NCBI RefSeq assembly: GCF_016901955.1
Contig: NZ_JACJLC010000011.1
Span: 1 to 60,854 of the forward strand
DNA from: Pseudoflavonifractor phocaeensis
Lineage (GTDB): Bacteria > Bacillota > Clostridia > Oscillospirales > Oscillospiraceae
Length of the DNA stretch: 60,854 nucleotides
Direction of reading: 5' to 3'
Both the position numbers and the translations under genes were made by a program. The notes under the pieces are model-generated. The model ran no database searches. It was not told the origin of the DNA and saw only the letters and a program-made list of their open reading frames with translations. Within the stretch, counting starts at the first letter, position 1; each line of letters begins with the position of its first letter. Positions 60,064 through 60,854 of this stretch are shown here, piece after piece.

Positions 60064-60854
60064 ATGGAAACCATTCTCCACTTGCTCCCCCTGACCGACC
60101 GCCAAAAAGCCGCCTTTCAGGCCGCCGCCCCCCAGGCTGAACATCTCTTCCTCCCTACCCAAGACCGCCGTGGAGCCACGGATATCTCCCAGGACTGGCG
60201 GGAACGAGTCACTATCCTGCTGGGCTTCGTCCCCCCGGCGGATCTGAAGACTTTCCCTCGGCTGAAATGGGTCCAAAGCTGGAACGCTGGGGTGGACCCC
60301 TACCTGGTCCCCGGGGTGCTCCCCGATGGGGTGGCCCTTACCTGCGCTGCCGGGGCCTACGGCCCCGCCGTTTCCGAGCATATGCTGGCCATGCTGCTGG
60401 CTCTCTACAAGCACCTGCCCGGCTACCGGGACCTCCAGCGCAACCACACCTGGGGGAGCTGGGCAGGGTTGGGCTCCGTCCGCTCCCTGCTTGGGGAGAC
60501 GGTGCTGGTGGGGGGCACCGGGGATATCAGCCGCCACTTTGCCCGGTTGTGCCGGGCCCTGGGGGCCAAAACCGTCTGGGGACTCCACCGCTCGAACAAG
60601 CCGGTGAAGGACTTTGACCAAACCTTCCCCCTATCGGAGATCGACGCGCTGCTCCCCCAGGCCCACGTGGTGGCCCTGGCCCTCCCCCACACCGCCGACA
60701 CCGCCGGTCTCATGGACCGCCGCCGCCTGCTGCTCATGAAGCCCGACGCCGTGCTGCTCAACGCCGGACGGGGCTCCGCCGTGGACTGTGACGCTCTGGC
60801 CCAGGTACTCTCTGAAGGCCACCTGCTGGGGGCGGGAATGGACGTCACCTCCCC
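60064..60854 (+). CDS. D-2-hydroxyacid dehydrogenase, C-terminus beyond window
   Basis: An open frame begins at ATG 60064, nine bases after AAGGAGG, and is uninterrupted to the window end (263 codons). It has the catalytic-domain start, then ACAAGAYGPAVSEHMLAML and the NAD-binding loop VLVGGTGDISRHFARL (GxGxxS in place of GxGxxG). ALALPHTADTAGLMD and VLLNAGRGSAVD carry the substrate arginine. These mark the D-isomer-specific 2-hydroxyacid dehydrogenase family. The exact substrate is unknown. The final histidine region is not in the window. Confidence 0.88.
   Translation, partial: METILHLLPLTDRQKAAFQAAAPQAEHLFLPTQDRRGATDISQDWRERVTILLGFVPPADLKTFPRLKWVQSWNAGVDPYLVPGVLPDGVALTCAAGAYGPAVSEHMLAMLLALYKHLPGYRDLQRNHTWGSWAGLGSVRSLLGETVLVGGTGDISRHFARLCRALGAKTVWGLHRSNKPVKDFDQTFPLSEIDALLPQAHVVALALPHTADTAGLMDRRRLLLMKPDAVLLNAGRGSAVDCDALAQVLSEGHLLGAGMDVTS

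Overview
The window reads as a chromosomal segment of a GC-rich, spore-forming Clostridia, most likely an Oscillospiraceae relative of Flavonifractor, Oscillibacter or Dysosmobacter. This rests on the high GC of the core genes, the Firmicutes order of the division genes (with sbp and a DUF881 gene before ftsZ), the sporulation genes yqfC and yqfD, a PASTA penicillin-binding protein at the ftsI/spoVD position, and a Firmicutes-type pyruvate carboxylase. The genus is an inference.

Positions 1-9500 are accessory and scarred. The first 2 kb are fused fragments of an integrative element: a serine recombinase start cut by the window edge, a second recombinase whose catalytic domain is replaced by a cysteine-rich leader, an ImmA/IrrE fragment and a metallo-beta-lactamase-fold fragment. 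Then come a CNNM/HlyC-type transporter, a frameshifted sigma factor with C-terminal membrane segments beside an S-layer-homology protein, a truncated DUF3847 gene, an AT-rich methyltransferase, a frameshifted VOC protein, a flavodoxin-like reductase and a DUF6809-like protein.

Positions 9500-20940 hold metabolic and regulatory genes: a cytidylate-kinase-like protein, two ECF sigma/membrane-regulator pairs, gdhA, an XRE regulator facing an unknown gene, a large FAD oxidoreductase, citrate synthase and a CorA transporter.

Positions 21293-35536 are the division and cell-wall (dcw) cluster on the minus strand, transcribed mraZ, rsmH, ftsL, a PASTA transpeptidase, murE, mraY, ftsW, murG, murA, ftsQ/divIB, DUF881, sbp, ftsZ. 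murC, murD, murF and murB are absent from it. Positions 35851-51281 continue on the minus strand with coaD-rsmD-uvrC, an HPr protein, mutS2, phzF, recO-era, ybeY-phoH-yqfD-yqfC, a radical SAM protein, tdk and mutY. The end holds a FUSC-family membrane protein, recG, pyc and a 2-hydroxyacid dehydrogenase cut by the window edge. I see no rRNA, tRNA or CRISPR array.

The most unusual signal is in the repeats. Two copies of a roughly 140-base element with three covarying hairpins lie beside gdhA and uvrC. Each copy is flanked by a truncated duplicate of the neighbouring gene end that differs from the intact gene only at synonymous positions, plus a 12- or 15-base inverted copy of the gene at its other edge. 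A second family of short palindromes is scattered between genes, and two of them lie inside the coding sequence of a REP-associated (RAYT) transposase. Other repeats are a six-hairpin array, a MITE-like element inside a larger inverted repeat, and a nested inverted repeat near 9.2 kb.
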